Shown: positions 1 to 8,097, counted from the stretch's first letter. The stretch: DNA of 23,608 nucleotides from DUOH01 sp036562625 (GCA_036562625.1 DATCJV010000081.1:1-23608), one strand, 5' to 3'. Numbers and translations: made by a program. The notes: a model not told the origin generated them from the letters alone.

Positions 1-142
1 GGAGATGGTGATGCCTGGTGACAACATTAAGATGACGATTGAACTGATCACTCCGATCGCCATGGAAGAGGGTTTGCGTTTGGCCATCCGGGAAGGCGGC
101 AGAACTGTCGGCGCCGGTGTGGTTACCAAGATTATTGAGTAA
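1..142 (+). CDS. tuf: Elongation factor Tu, C-terminal 46 residues (5' end outside window)
   Basis: The reading frame starts at base 2 and ends at TAA 140-142. The translation includes MVMPGDNIKMTIELITPIAM and ends GRTVGAGVVTKIIE, the conserved end of EF-Tu domain 3, the GTPase that brings aminoacyl-tRNA to the ribosome. The protein is cut by the window edge, so its G domain cannot be inspected. A second tuf begins at 23526 behind fusA, so the genome has two tuf genes flanking this cluster. In related genomes this copy is followed directly by rpmG; here a terminator and an opposite-strand cellulase gene intervene. Identity is secure; which paralogue label (tufA or tufB) applies is a convention. 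Confidence 0.97.
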   Translation, partial: EMVMPGDNIKMTIELITPIAMEEGLRLAIREGGRTVGAGVVTKIIE

Positions 143-192
143 TCCAGACATGATGTATGGAGATTAAGATATTTCCATATAATCTTATGTAA

Positions 193-242
193 AAGAAAAG
201 AGTATCGGGAGTATAATGCCCAATACTCTTTTCTTCTTTTTT
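193..242 (+). terminator. Intrinsic terminator of tuf, possibly bidirectional
   Basis: A perfect 13-bp stem pairs 193-205 with 223-235. The 17-nt loop holds a further GGG/CCC pairing, and the stem is followed by six T at 237-242. It lies 50 nt after the tuf stop. Read on the minus strand, the same stem follows the cellulase stop by about 95 nt. There the T-tract is short, because the A-rich left arm supplies only a few T, so termination of the convergent cellulase transcript is plausible but weaker. Confidence 0.88.
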
Positions 243-330
243 CCGGATAGTTCCGTATTACTGATTGACAAAAGTCAATCTCTCTTGTACGGAGTCTATA
301 GGGGAGTCTTATGCATTACAAGGCGATAAT

Positions 331-3300
331 CTACGGGAAAAGCATTCCGTAGACCGCATTGGCGATGGCGATATCGCTTTGCGCCCAGAAACGGTGATAA
401 GTAAAGACCGGATCGGTGTTGCTATTATAAGCTTGAAGCAATTTCGGGAAGTCTGGATCATCACGATATTTAGATCGAATATCAAGGAAGGTCACTCCCG
501 GTTCAATGATATCACCGTTGGCCATCACTCCCCGCCAACCGGAAGGAATATAGACGGTCTGTTCGAAAAAGCGGCGGTAATCAGCACGGGTTTCGGGTAC
601 AGCCACTCCCTTCTCGTCGCGGTATAAGTTCCACATGCGATCCAGTAATTCTTTGGCAATGACCCTAGCTTCATCATCTCCGCTAGTCGCGCTATAGTAC
701 ATTAATGCTTTGGCCAACGCGGCGGTGACTCCCAGATCTTGTCCGTAATTGAGGACCGACACATGAAGACCGCTGTTATAGCTGTGATCATCAGGATCCC
801 AGTTTTGAATATTAGCATTCCAATTAATGTCCGGTTGGCCTCGCCAATCCAGATCAGTGGGGATGGCAAAGGTACCGTCATCATTCAGCACCACTACGGA
901 CTTGGCCCAGGATATCCATTTATCCAAGATGAGCTTAGCTTTTGAATCTTCAGTCAAATAATAGTATTCAGCGACCCGTTCCATGGACCAAGCCTGCATC
1001 CCGAACCATCTATTACTGGGCGGGTCGTGATAGACCGGATCCTCATCGTAGGCCATGCCATAGAAGGTACTGGTCCCAACGGGAGGGGTTCCATATTGCC
1101 CGTCCCAACTATTAGTGGCGCCACCGGCGATCGCCCCTTCCGCAGATTGGAGCCAGCGATAGAACTCCAATTGTCGCTGTAGACTGATTGACCAATCACG
1201 GACGGCATTCGGAGAGCGGGGTGCGAATTCGGGCACATTACTTAATACCCAAGCGGTAAGGGGGTTTTGGTAGCCAAAGTGGTTGAAACTGCAACCGATT
1301 CTCCAAGCCCAACCACTATTGGCGTCGATTGCGCCGCCCCACGCATAGTACCAGGACAGCAAGTAATGCGCACTGTCGTAACCGGTCGCCCCTGGCGTAC
1401 GGGGACTGGTCGTCCCTAACGGTTTGAAGTACTTGTCAAAGAAGGAGTATCTCAGGTAATCGCCCATCATTGCGCCCTTGGCGAGCAAGGAATCGACAAT
1501 GGCTGAACCACCTTGCTGATCAGCCCAGACTTTAGCCCAGTATAAGGCTTGGATAGCCCGAGCGTCGGCATCTGGTGCGTTGGTGTAACGCCACTGCTTG
1601 GCATAGGAGGCGTCGCCGGTAAAGAGATCCAGGAATCCGTTGGGCCCGCCCCACTTAAACTCTTCCCAAGAGGGGTGCGGCACCGTTTCCCAACAGGATT
1701 CTTGTGGTCCCCGTTGGAAAGTATTAATGTATGAAGGTGTACTGACCCCATCACCCCGCGAGCCATAGCCGTACCAGTTATCTACGTCAAGAAGCCAGTG
1801 CATACCGTAGATATCTGAAGTACCGTAAGTAGATCTTAACTCAGCGTATATGGGGTCGGCGCCTACGGGGACTGAAGAATCCAGTTCGGACGGGTAGTAA
1901 TCCGGCAAGTTCCATTCAGGGGCATACGTAGCCGGACTGGATGGATCATAAAAATTGTTGGTGGGTTGATCTTCATGCTGTGGGATCATGTATTTTTCCA
2001 TGTTTTCCCATGCTGTTTTCAGAGGTTCCCAATTACCGGTTAATTTACCATAGACCGCTTCCAGCCAAATCCAATAACTGTAAGCTTCGGAGGTGGTTTC
2101 ATGACCGTAGTCCGGGGCCTCCACAATCAGGGTTTCTATGGAGTGGTAAGGGATACCGTCCGGACTGAAATACCCGTTGTCCGGATCATGGAGATCATTC
2201 CAGAGCGCCAGGAACCGGTCGTAGTAAGCGCTGTCCGAGGTAACAGTAACTTTTACCGGCGCAGAGGAGGTCTTCGCTCCCACATTATCCGTGGCTACTG
2301 CGGTGATGGTATATGTCCCCATTTGCACTCCGGACCAAATAATTTCGTAAGGCAGTGCTGTTACTTCTCCGATCTTCAACGCACCGGAGAAGAATTCCAC
2401 CTTTACGATCTGGCCGTCTGGATCTTCTGCGATGGCGGATAAGACGATCTCTGCTGGGGAATCATAGCTTGATCCGTCGGCCGGAGAGATGATGGTGACT
2501 GAAGGCGGTTCAGTCGGTGGAAGATTGACGGTTATACGCACTGGCGCCGATTCAGCCACGCCGTTTTGATCATCATAAGCCTTAACGGTCAGGGTATATG
2601 TTCCGGCGGGCACCTCACTCCAAAGGTACTCATATGGCGCGTTAAGAGCTGTACCGATTAAGGTTTGGCCGTTGTAGAATTCCACCTTTGTGATGGCGCC
2701 GTCGGGGTCAGAGGCGGTGGCTTCAAGCAACAGATCCAAGGGGGTCTCAAAGACTGCTCCATCTTTGGGATTGGTCAGCGTTACGGTGGGTAAGTTATTG
2801 GGCTCCTGACCGTAGATGAGTACGCTCTCGCGGTAGACGGGGATATAAGGTGTCGTCTTGACGTTGGAGGTTAATTCTTGTGTTGACCAATCGTTTCCGC
2901 CATCCCAGCCTGGCCGCCACCCGGCCAAGTGCAGGCAGAAACTAACCTCAAATTTTGCTCCCGGATTTAACGCGACACTGCCAAAATCGAACTCGTAATA
3001 GTATAGATGCCGGCCGGAGTTGAAGGCGGTTAAGACCGGAGAAGCCACCGGCGCGCTGGAGTAATAGATCTCCAGTTGCAGATCGCCCAGAGAATAGCCG
3101 GAGGTTAGGATTTCGCTAACGTCAATAAAGTACTTGGCGGAGAGGTTGTTCAAGGTGGAACCGCCGTCATTATAAATATGCATTCGTACTTGTGTCATGA
3201 TATTACTGTTCTGTTCGGCGACGGCCTCCACCCGTACCCCTTCGACTGTTTGTCCGGAGGTTGTTTTGGCGGAGACTTCAAGTGAAGGGGCGGATTCCTC

Positions 3301-6300
3301 TCCGCCGGTGTCTACGGCGGTGACCACATAATAGTAGGTAGTATTGGCAGACAGATTAGTATGTGTAAAATTGCTTGTAGTGGTCCGAGCTACTAGATTT
3401 TCCGCACTGGGCGTGACCCCGGCGGCGGTCGCCGCATAGACCCGGTAACCGGCCAAATTGGGTTCGTTATTATCCGCCCAGTCCAGACTAATCCGGCTGG
3501 ACCCCAGCGCAGTAGCGCTTAAGCCGCTGGGGGCAGACAGACCGGAGCCGCCCGCCGTCACGGTAACCAGGACCGGCGTCGAGACTGTGGCTAATGCCTC
3601 GTTGTCAACAGCCCGGGCGGTGATGGTATAGTCGCCTACCGCCACTGGCGACCAGGTAAAGGTGTACGGAGCAGAGATATCTTCACCCAGTTTTGTGCTG
3701 CCACTGAAGAACTCCACTTTGACCACTGTACCATCCTGGTCGGCAGCAATAGCCTCAATGGCAATAGTCGCCGGTGCGGTAAAGACCGCCCCGTCCAGTG
3801 GGTTGACGATCGTGACTGAAGGAGGATAACCACTTCCCGGTGCAGGCTCCATTCCATAGATCAGGCTTCCGTTTTGATAGACCGGGATATATGTGGTTTT
3901 GGCATTACTCGAAGTCAAGGTCGTAAATGACCAGTCGTTTCCGGCATTCCACACCGATTGCCAGCCGTTCAGATGTACGCTGAAGTTAGTTTCTATATGG
4001 CGTCCGGCGGCCAGAGAGAAGATACCCCAGTCCAGTTCGAAGTAGTAAATGTGATTGGTTTGATCGAAAGAGACCAAGGAAACCGTCGCCGGGGCGCTGC
4101 TGTAATAGAGATCCAGGGTTACGTGATCAATGGAATAACCGGCAGAAATGACTTCGCTGAGATCAAGGAAGTAGCGGGCGGATAGACCGGAAATCGCTTG
4201 TGTATCATCATTGTATAAAAACATCCTGATTTGGGTGGCCTGTGCGCTTGCCTGTTCGTACCTGGCCTCTACATGCACTTTATAAGGAGTGACATCCTTT
4301 GTTGTTGCCGAAACCTCGGTGGAGGGCAGTGATTCATTGTTACTGGTATCAACAGCTGTTACCTTGTAGTACCGCCTGACCCCCGGAGCTAGACCGCTGT
4401 GGATATAGGCGCTATTCACCACCTCCGCCACTAAAGAGGTGGCTTCTATGGCAAAACCGGCTGTGGTTCCGGAATATACCCGATACTTGGCGAGGTCGCT
4501 TTCTGTGTTGTCGGCCCAGTCCAGGATGATCCGATCCGTACCTCCGCTCATGGCCGTTAGGCCCGTAGGCGCAGAGGGAGGAACTGTATCCGGGTCATCA
4601 GTTACGGCGCTGACTTCAACAGAGGGGGCAGATTCATTTCCATCCGTATCTACAGCGGTGACTTTAAAGTAATAGGTAGTGGCCGGTTTCAGGTTGCCAA
4701 CACTATACTTGCTGTCTGTGGTCTCGTCAATGAAGGTATCGGCACTGATGGAGAAGGCCGGTGTGGTATGAGCGTAGACCTTATACTTGGCTAAATCGTC
4801 TTCAGTATTGTCCGCCCAGTCCAAATTGATCTGGATAGCACTGATTGTAGTGGCGGAAAGTCCGGTCGGCGGCGCGGGCGGGTCTTGATCCGGAGGGTGA
4901 GTTGTAGCCCAGGCCATACTGGAGGGATACGACTCGTTACCACTGGTGTCGACAGCAGTTACTTTATAGTAGTACGTAAGACCGGGAGTCAGTCCGATAT
5001 GGGAATAATTACTGACACTGGTTTCCTTGAGCAAGGTGGATGCATCCGGTGTAAAATTACTGATCGTACTGGCATACACTCTGTATTTAGCGAAATCGGC
5101 TTCACTATTATCGTCCCAGTCCAGATCGATCCGGGTCCTACTGATCGCCTGCGCGACCAAGCCGGAGGGGGAAGCAGGCGGTATCTCATCCTTGACCGGC
5201 GGTTCACCCCATAAATAAACACCATCGTCGTAGACAGGGATATACGGGGTTTTCCTCACTGAACTGCCAAGTCCTTGATATGACCAGTCATTAGTGGGAT
5301 CCCAAGCGTTGGTGTTGGTTGGCAAGCCGATTCTGAACTGTACTTCCTTGCGGTAGTCCGATTGTCCGCCGGGGAAAATTTTGACTCCAGAAAAATCTAA
5401 AATCACATAGTAAATGTTTTTTTCGGCATCAAAAGGTAAAACCTGTGAGATGGTTGCTCCATTGTTGTAATTCAAGGTCAGTTGCAGATCATTTACTGTA
5501 TATCCTGCAGCGAATACTTCGCTCAAATCCATGTAGTATCTAAAAGAGAGCCTGTCCGTAACTCGGGCGGGCCAACCGGAACGATTGTTCAGAAAAGCAC
5601 GGATTTCTGTATAGTTGCTGCCGGACGCATTGACGCCGGCTTCAACAAAGTACTCGTCTTCCCTGGTTTCTGGGGGCGGGAAATTAGCCAGCGGTGTTCC
5701 GCCGAATTCTAGATACAACCGGGCCAAAGCCCCTACAAAGGCGGCGTTATAATCCGTGGCCACCTCATTACAGACATAATCGCTGATGGCGTCGTTATAC
5801 GCATCAGAACTGTCCGGACCGCCTACCAAAGCGCCGTAGAGTACGTGGCGGTGGTAGGGCGGGATGCTTTGGCTATCCGCCCATGAACCATGAGCGGTGC
5901 GGTGGTGCGGATGCTGAGGCGGGTTATGGCCAAAGCCCACTACATAACTGGAGTTCCGCGGGTTGTCTCCCAGACAGTAATTTATTTGTCGTACAGCGAA
6001 ATCATGATAGATTTCTTTCTTTGGATTTGACGGTGGTAAGTAATCGCTGTAGATTAGGGCGAAAAATGCGGTATTAGCGGCATACCTTAAGCAACCCCAG
6101 GAGTCGAGCCAAGCCAGTCCGCCCGGTGTGTAAGTGATCCGTTCGCCGTTATATCCGGTTGACCAGAAATCCAGCCATCGTTCGGCGTCTGCTTTATACT
6201 TGTCCATCCCGGTAATCTTGGCCAACATCACATAGCAGCCATAGGACTTATCATCCCAGGCGTGGGTCCACTTATAGCTCTTAATTGTCGTCTGTGGTTC

Positions 6301-7104
6301 AGTGCTTAGGTTCTCATAGTATGTTTCGGCTTTCTGCAGGTAAACGGAGTCATTCGTAGCCAGGTAGAGCCAGATGGCGCCCCAGACCAACTCATCATGG
6401 TACCCGCTCCAGGACTGGTAATAACCTTGGGCGTCAGTGATGGAATCCGAATATTTACCGCGATAGGTGTCGGCAAAGTTGTACAATTGTTTGGCATGGC
6501 TTAGGCAAGTTGCAGCGTAAGCCGGATCCGTCTCTCGAAAGATAAGAGAGGCGGCAGCCAAGGCCGCGGCTGTTTCACCGGCCAGATCAGAACCGGGGTT
6601 TGCGGCGTCGATTTTATAGGCCGGGCGGCGCATCTGCATTACCTCGGCCGGACCCCACCAGGCATGGTCTTGTCCGCCATTGCCTACTTGACCCCAGAAT
6701 TCGTTGGAACCGGTATGGCATTTGATAAAATAATCTGTTGCCCACTTGATGTTATCCAAGATCGCCTCAAGTTGTCCTGCCTTGGCATAGGCATCCCGAT
6801 ATTCGTAGACACCGGCCGCCAATAAGGTGGCAGAAGCGGCCATTGGAAAACCGAACTTAACATGATCTCCAGCATCGTACCAGCCGCCGGTTAGGTCATG
6901 TCCGACGTCCGTTCCGTCATTCAATCCGGAGTCTCCGCGCCATTCAACCCGGTTATTGGATGGCAGGGCGCCGGAACGTTGGCATTCATAGAAATAAATT
7001 GCCTTTTGCAAGGCTTCCCCATAATTAAAGGTAGCCGCCATTGTCGGACAGGTAAAAACCAAGGCGGCGACAAGGATTAGTGTGTACAACCAAAGTCTCT
7101 TCAC
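331..7104 (-). CDS. Secreted multimodular cellulase GH9-CBM3c-Fn3(x3)-CBM3-Ig-Fn3-CBM3-Ig(x2)-GH48
   Basis: A 2257-residue cellulase joining an endo/processive glucanase (GH9) to a reducing-end cellobiohydrolase (GH48). The start is GTG 7104-7102, 5 nt after a run of seven G. It gives a signal peptide (KR, hydrophobic segment, PTMA-A, cleavage near residue 23), whereas an in-frame ATG at 7242 would put 46 non-secretory residues in front. Modules: GH9 25-468, with WYDAGDH (D77, D80), NPPQHPHHRTAHGS and acid E447; CBM3c 485-640; Fn3 at 642-743, 744-843 and 844-942; CBM3 943-1092; Ig-like 1093-1189; Fn3 1190-1289; CBM3 1290-1437; Ig-like 1438-1533 and 1534-1625; GH48 1626-2257, with GHETTSEAYSY (likely acid E1673). 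There is no dockerin, SLH or sortase signal, so it is probably free in the medium. Caldicellulosiruptor CelA has the same GH9...GH48 logic. The gene is intact, has its own promoter and faces away from rpmG. Family calls rest on motif recognition; module edges are approximate. Confidence 0.95.
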   Translation of the reverse strand: MKRLWLYTLILVAALVFTCPTMAATFNYGEALQKAIYFYECQRSGALPSNNRVEWRGDSGLNDGTDVGHDLTGGWYDAGDHVKFGFPMAASATLLAAGVYEYRDAYAKAGQLEAILDNIKWATDYFIKCHTGSNEFWGQVGNGGQDHAWWGPAEVMQMRRPAYKIDAANPGSDLAGETAAALAAASLIFRETDPAYAATCLSHAKQLYNFADTYRGKYSDSITDAQGYYQSWSGYHDELVWGAIWLYLATNDSVYLQKAETYYENLSTEPQTTIKSYKWTHAWDDKSYGCYVMLAKITGMDKYKADAERWLDFWSTGYNGERITYTPGGLAWLDSWGCLRYAANTAFFALIYSDYLPPSNPKKEIYHDFAVRQINYCLGDNPRNSSYVVGFGHNPPQHPHHRTAHGSWADSQSIPPYHRHVLYGALVGGPDSSDAYNDAISDYVCNEVATDYNAAFVGALARLYLEFGGTPLANFPPPETREDEYFVEAGVNASGSNYTEIRAFLNNRSGWPARVTDRLSFRYYMDLSEVFAAGYTVNDLQLTLNYNNGATISQVLPFDAEKNIYYVILDFSGVKIFPGGQSDYRKEVQFRIGLPTNTNAWDPTNDWSYQGLGSSVRKTPYIPVYDDGVYLWGEPPVKDEIPPASPSGLVAQAISRTRIDLDWDDNSEADFAKYRVYASTISNFTPDASTLLKETSVSNYSHIGLTPGLTYYYKVTAVDTSGNESYPSSMAWATTHPPDQDPPAPPTGLSATTISAIQINLDWADNTEDDLAKYKVYAHTTPAFSISADTFIDETTDSKYSVGNLKPATTYYFKVTAVDTDGNESAPSVEVSAVTDDPDTVPPSAPTGLTAMSGGTDRIILDWADNTESDLAKYRVYSGTTAGFAIEATSLVAEVVNSAYIHSGLAPGVRRYYKVTAVDTSNNESLPSTEVSATTKDVTPYKVHVEARYEQASAQATQIRMFLYNDDTQAISGLSARYFLDLSEVISAGYSIDHVTLDLYYSSAPATVSLVSFDQTNHIYYFELDWGIFSLAAGRHIETNFSVHLNGWQSVWNAGNDWSFTTLTSSNAKTTYIPVYQNGSLIYGMEPAPGSGYPPSVTIVNPLDGAVFTAPATIAIEAIAADQDGTVVKVEFFSGSTKLGEDISAPYTFTWSPVAVGDYTITARAVDNEALATVSTPVLVTVTAGGSGLSAPSGLSATALGSSRISLDWADNNEPNLAGYRVYAATAAGVTPSAENLVARTTTSNFTHTNLSANTTYYYVVTAVDTGGEESAPSLEVSAKTTSGQTVEGVRVEAVAEQNSNIMTQVRMHIYNDGGSTLNNLSAKYFIDVSEILTSGYSLGDLQLEIYYSSAPVASPVLTAFNSGRHLYYYEFDFGSVALNPGAKFEVSFCLHLAGWRPGWDGGNDWSTQELTSNVKTTPYIPVYRESVLIYGQEPNNLPTVTLTNPKDGAVFETPLDLLLEATASDPDGAITKVEFYNGQTLIGTALNAPYEYLWSEVPAGTYTLTVKAYDDQNGVAESAPVRITVNLPPTEPPSVTIISPADGSSYDSPAEIVLSAIAEDPDGQIVKVEFFSGALKIGEVTALPYEIIWSGVQMGTYTITAVATDNVGAKTSSAPVKVTVTSDSAYYDRFLALWNDLHDPDNGYFSPDGIPYHSIETLIVEAPDYGHETTSEAYSYWIWLEAVYGKLTGNWEPLKTAWENMEKYMIPQHEDQPTNNFYDPSSPATYAPEWNLPDYYPSELDSSVPVGADPIYAELRSTYGTSDIYGMHWLLDVDNWYGYGSRGDGVSTPSYINTFQRGPQESCWETVPHPSWEEFKWGGPNGFLDLFTGDASYAKQWRYTNAPDADARAIQALYWAKVWADQQGGSAIVDSLLAKGAMMGDYLRYSFFDKYFKPLGTTSPRTPGATGYDSAHYLLSWYYAWGGAIDANSGWAWRIGCSFNHFGYQNPLTAWVLSNVPEFAPRSPNAVRDWSISLQRQLEFYRWLQSAEGAIAGGATNSWDGQYGTPPVGTSTFYGMAYDEDPVYHDPPSNRWFGMQAWSMERVAEYYYLTEDSKAKLILDKWISWAKSVVVLNDDGTFAIPTDLDWRGQPDINWNANIQNWDPDDHSYNSGLHVSVLNYGQDLGVTAALAKALMYYSATSGDDEARVIAKELLDRMWNLYRDEKGVAVPETRADYRRFFEQTVYIPSGWRGVMANGDIIEPGVTFLDIRSKYRDDPDFPKLLQAYNSNTDPVFTYHRFWAQSDIAIANAVYGMLFP
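2506..3537 (-). repeat. Cassette copy B (Fn3-CBM3-Ig) inside the cellulase gene
   Basis: Residues 1190-1533 are the second Fn3-CBM3-Ig cassette, directly adjoining copy A. A further Ig-like module (1534-1625) then joins it to GH48. Shared landmarks with copy A are ISLDWADN, YYSSAPV, NDWS and TKVEFY. Confidence 0.7.
3538..4575 (-). repeat. Cassette copy A (Fn3-CBM3-Ig) inside the cellulase gene
   Basis: Residues 844-1189 of the cellulase are Fn3, CBM3 and a bacterial Ig-like module in that order, 346 residues. The next 344 residues repeat the order, with matching landmarks such as LDWADN, YYSSAP, IPVY and VKVEFF. The copies are diverged at protein level, so the duplication is old or the modules were recruited separately. 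Confidence 0.7.
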
Positions 7105-7599
7105 GTCAACCCCCCCTTTGATTTTTAATTTTCTTTTCTCCTTATTAACCTCAGGGTTACTTTGCTTTGGCGGAGAGCAAAGGCGCCACCCCCTTCCTGT
7201 TTTTTCATATTTATATAAAAAATGTAAACGCAAAAAGAGCATATCCTTCTGTTGGCCACAGTTGTTGACAGATAAATAAGCCGGGACAGGCAGAACTAAG
7301 AGAAAGAGCGCCCGTCGGCCGATCCTTCTGCCTTAGCAGCTGGTTGATTCAGTGTAAGGGGTATTGATTGAATAGAAGAATGAATGATCCGCGGATCGGT
7401 AAGTAGATTTATTGCGACTGATTTTCAATGATGTTTGGAGGAATTGAGGAGGTGTGGTGACCCGGTAATAGTGTAGTGGGAGCTGATTGTGCTACTCAAT
7501 ATTACAGCCTGCTATTGGCTGTTGTTTGTTGGAGGAGTTGAGGATGGATTACTACAGAAGTAGGGACTTAGATTAGAGGTTAACATATTTTGTTATTAT
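7105..7599 (-). promoter_or_regulatory. Long structured 5' leader of the cellulase gene
   Basis: If the promoter at 7634-7606 is used, the cellulase mRNA has about 495 nt before its GTG. No protein gene is evident on either strand. Structured parts (plus coordinates): hairpin 7504-7509/7517-7522; 12-bp palindrome GATCCGCGGATC at 7386-7397; 8-bp inverted repeat 7288-7295/7326-7333 enclosing palindrome TCGGCCGA at 7315-7322; and, near the start codon, a 7-bp stem 7160-7166/7182-7188 whose loop can also pair with the flank (7168-7172 with 7184-7188). The G-run ribosome binding site lies at 7110-7116. I do not recognise a known riboswitch class. Regulation is an inference from length and structure. 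Confidence 0.45.
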
Positions 7600-7605
7600 G
7601 TAAAC

Positions 7606-7634
7606 ATTCTACCAAAATTGTTTATTTTTGTCAA
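7606..7634 (-). promoter_or_regulatory. Sigma-A-type promoter for the cellulase gene
   Basis: On the minus strand, a perfect -35 TTGACA (7634-7629), a 17-bp spacer and the -10 TAGAAT (7611-7606, 5 of 6) put the start of transcription near 7599. It is the only near-consensus minus-strand pair I found upstream of the gene. A TGTAAAC half-site like those bound by LacI-family regulators overlaps the -10 on the opposite strand (7599-7605), but no full operator is evident. Confidence 0.72.
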
Positions 7635-7762
7635 TTAGCAATCTGATAATATCCATATTTATCCAAATTATGATCGGCGGGTCAGATCAATTAAGAAAAA
7701 ATCTTTAACCACTGGTTTTAATTAACACTAGACAAAATGGAGAAAGAGAGTCTATATAACTC

Positions 7763-7791
7763 TTGACACCTATCTGTAATTGTGGTAGATT
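7763..7791 (+). promoter_or_regulatory. Sigma-A-type promoter of the rpmG-secE-nusG operon
   Basis: -35 TTGACA (7763-7768), a 17-bp spacer and -10 TAGATT (7786-7791, 4 of 6), with a predicted start near 7798. It lies 129 bp from the divergent cellulase -35 and about 140 nt upstream of rpmG, leaving a leader with terminator-like hairpins. Confidence 0.7.
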
Positions 7792-7861
7792 TTATTAGTA
7801 ACTGACTGATCGCATGGGATAGAAGCGATTGAGGACTTCAACGGTTACGTGCAGGAAAAGA

Positions 7862-7906
7862 ATAAAGTCTGTCCAGACTTTATCACAGCCTATAGGTTGT
7901 TTTTTT
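7862..7906 (+). terminator. Leader hairpins plus intrinsic terminator before rpmG (candidate attenuator)
   Basis: Two adjacent hairpins sit in the rpmG leader. The first is a perfect 9-bp stem 7862-7870/7875-7883. The second is a 6-bp stem 7885-7890/7895-7900 with one G-U pair and a TATA loop, running straight into seven T (7900-7906). It lies about 100 nt after the promoter and 28 nt before the rpmG start, so a terminator here makes sense only if readthrough is regulated. GGACTT at 7833-7838 can pair with 7865-7870, competing with the first hairpin. Confidence 0.6.
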
Positions 7907-7934
7907 CTGTCTATTTTTTCTGGAGGTGGAGCAG

Positions 7935-8084
7935 GTGCGCGAAGGAATAACCTTGGCTTGTACAGAGTGTAAGAATAGGAATTATCGTACCAATAAGAAC
8001 AAGAAGAATACTCCCGATCGGTTGGAATTAAGAAAGTATTGTAAGGTCTGTCGTCAAGAAACCGTGCATCGGGAAACCCGGTAA
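7935..8084 (+). CDS. rpmG: Large ribosomal subunit protein bL33, zinc-binding form
   Basis: A 49-residue protein of the 50S subunit, located near the E site. It starts at GTG 7935 behind GGAGGTGG (7922-7929, 5-nt spacing) and ends at TAA 8082-8084. The sequence MREGITLACTECKNRNY...LRKYCKVCRQETVHRETR shows the two CxxC pairs (C9/C12 and C36/C39) of the zinc-ribbon form, as opposed to the cysteine-free form used under zinc limitation. It is followed 13 nt later by secE, the usual Gram-positive arrangement. No tRNA-Trp lies between them, although many bacteria have one there. Identity is secure from length, cysteines and position. Confidence 0.96.
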   Translation: MREGITLACTECKNRNYRTNKNKKNTPDRLELRKYCKVCRQETVHRETR

Positions 8085-8097
8085 AGGTGGGAAAGTA

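Noticed and set aside
263..280. 7-bp hairpin GATTGAC-AAAA-GTCAATC just after the cellulase stop, with a TTGACA inside
   Set aside because: No T-tract on either strand and no -10 at a workable distance, so neither a terminator nor a promoter is supported.
7105..7242. Upstream in-frame ATG (7242) as the cellulase start
   Set aside because: It adds 46 polar residues ahead of a clean signal peptide and has no good ribosome binding site, while GTG 7104 has a G-run at 5 nt.
7105..7260. Cyclic-di-GMP or other known riboswitch upstream of the cellulase
   Set aside because: A GCAAAG element and hairpin are present, but the rest of the GEMM consensus is missing; I cannot match a known class.
7544..7576. 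Plus-strand 10-codon ORF (MDYYRSRDLD) behind GGAGG
   Set aside because: Very short, antisense to the cellulase leader, with no plus-strand promoter nearby; probably chance.
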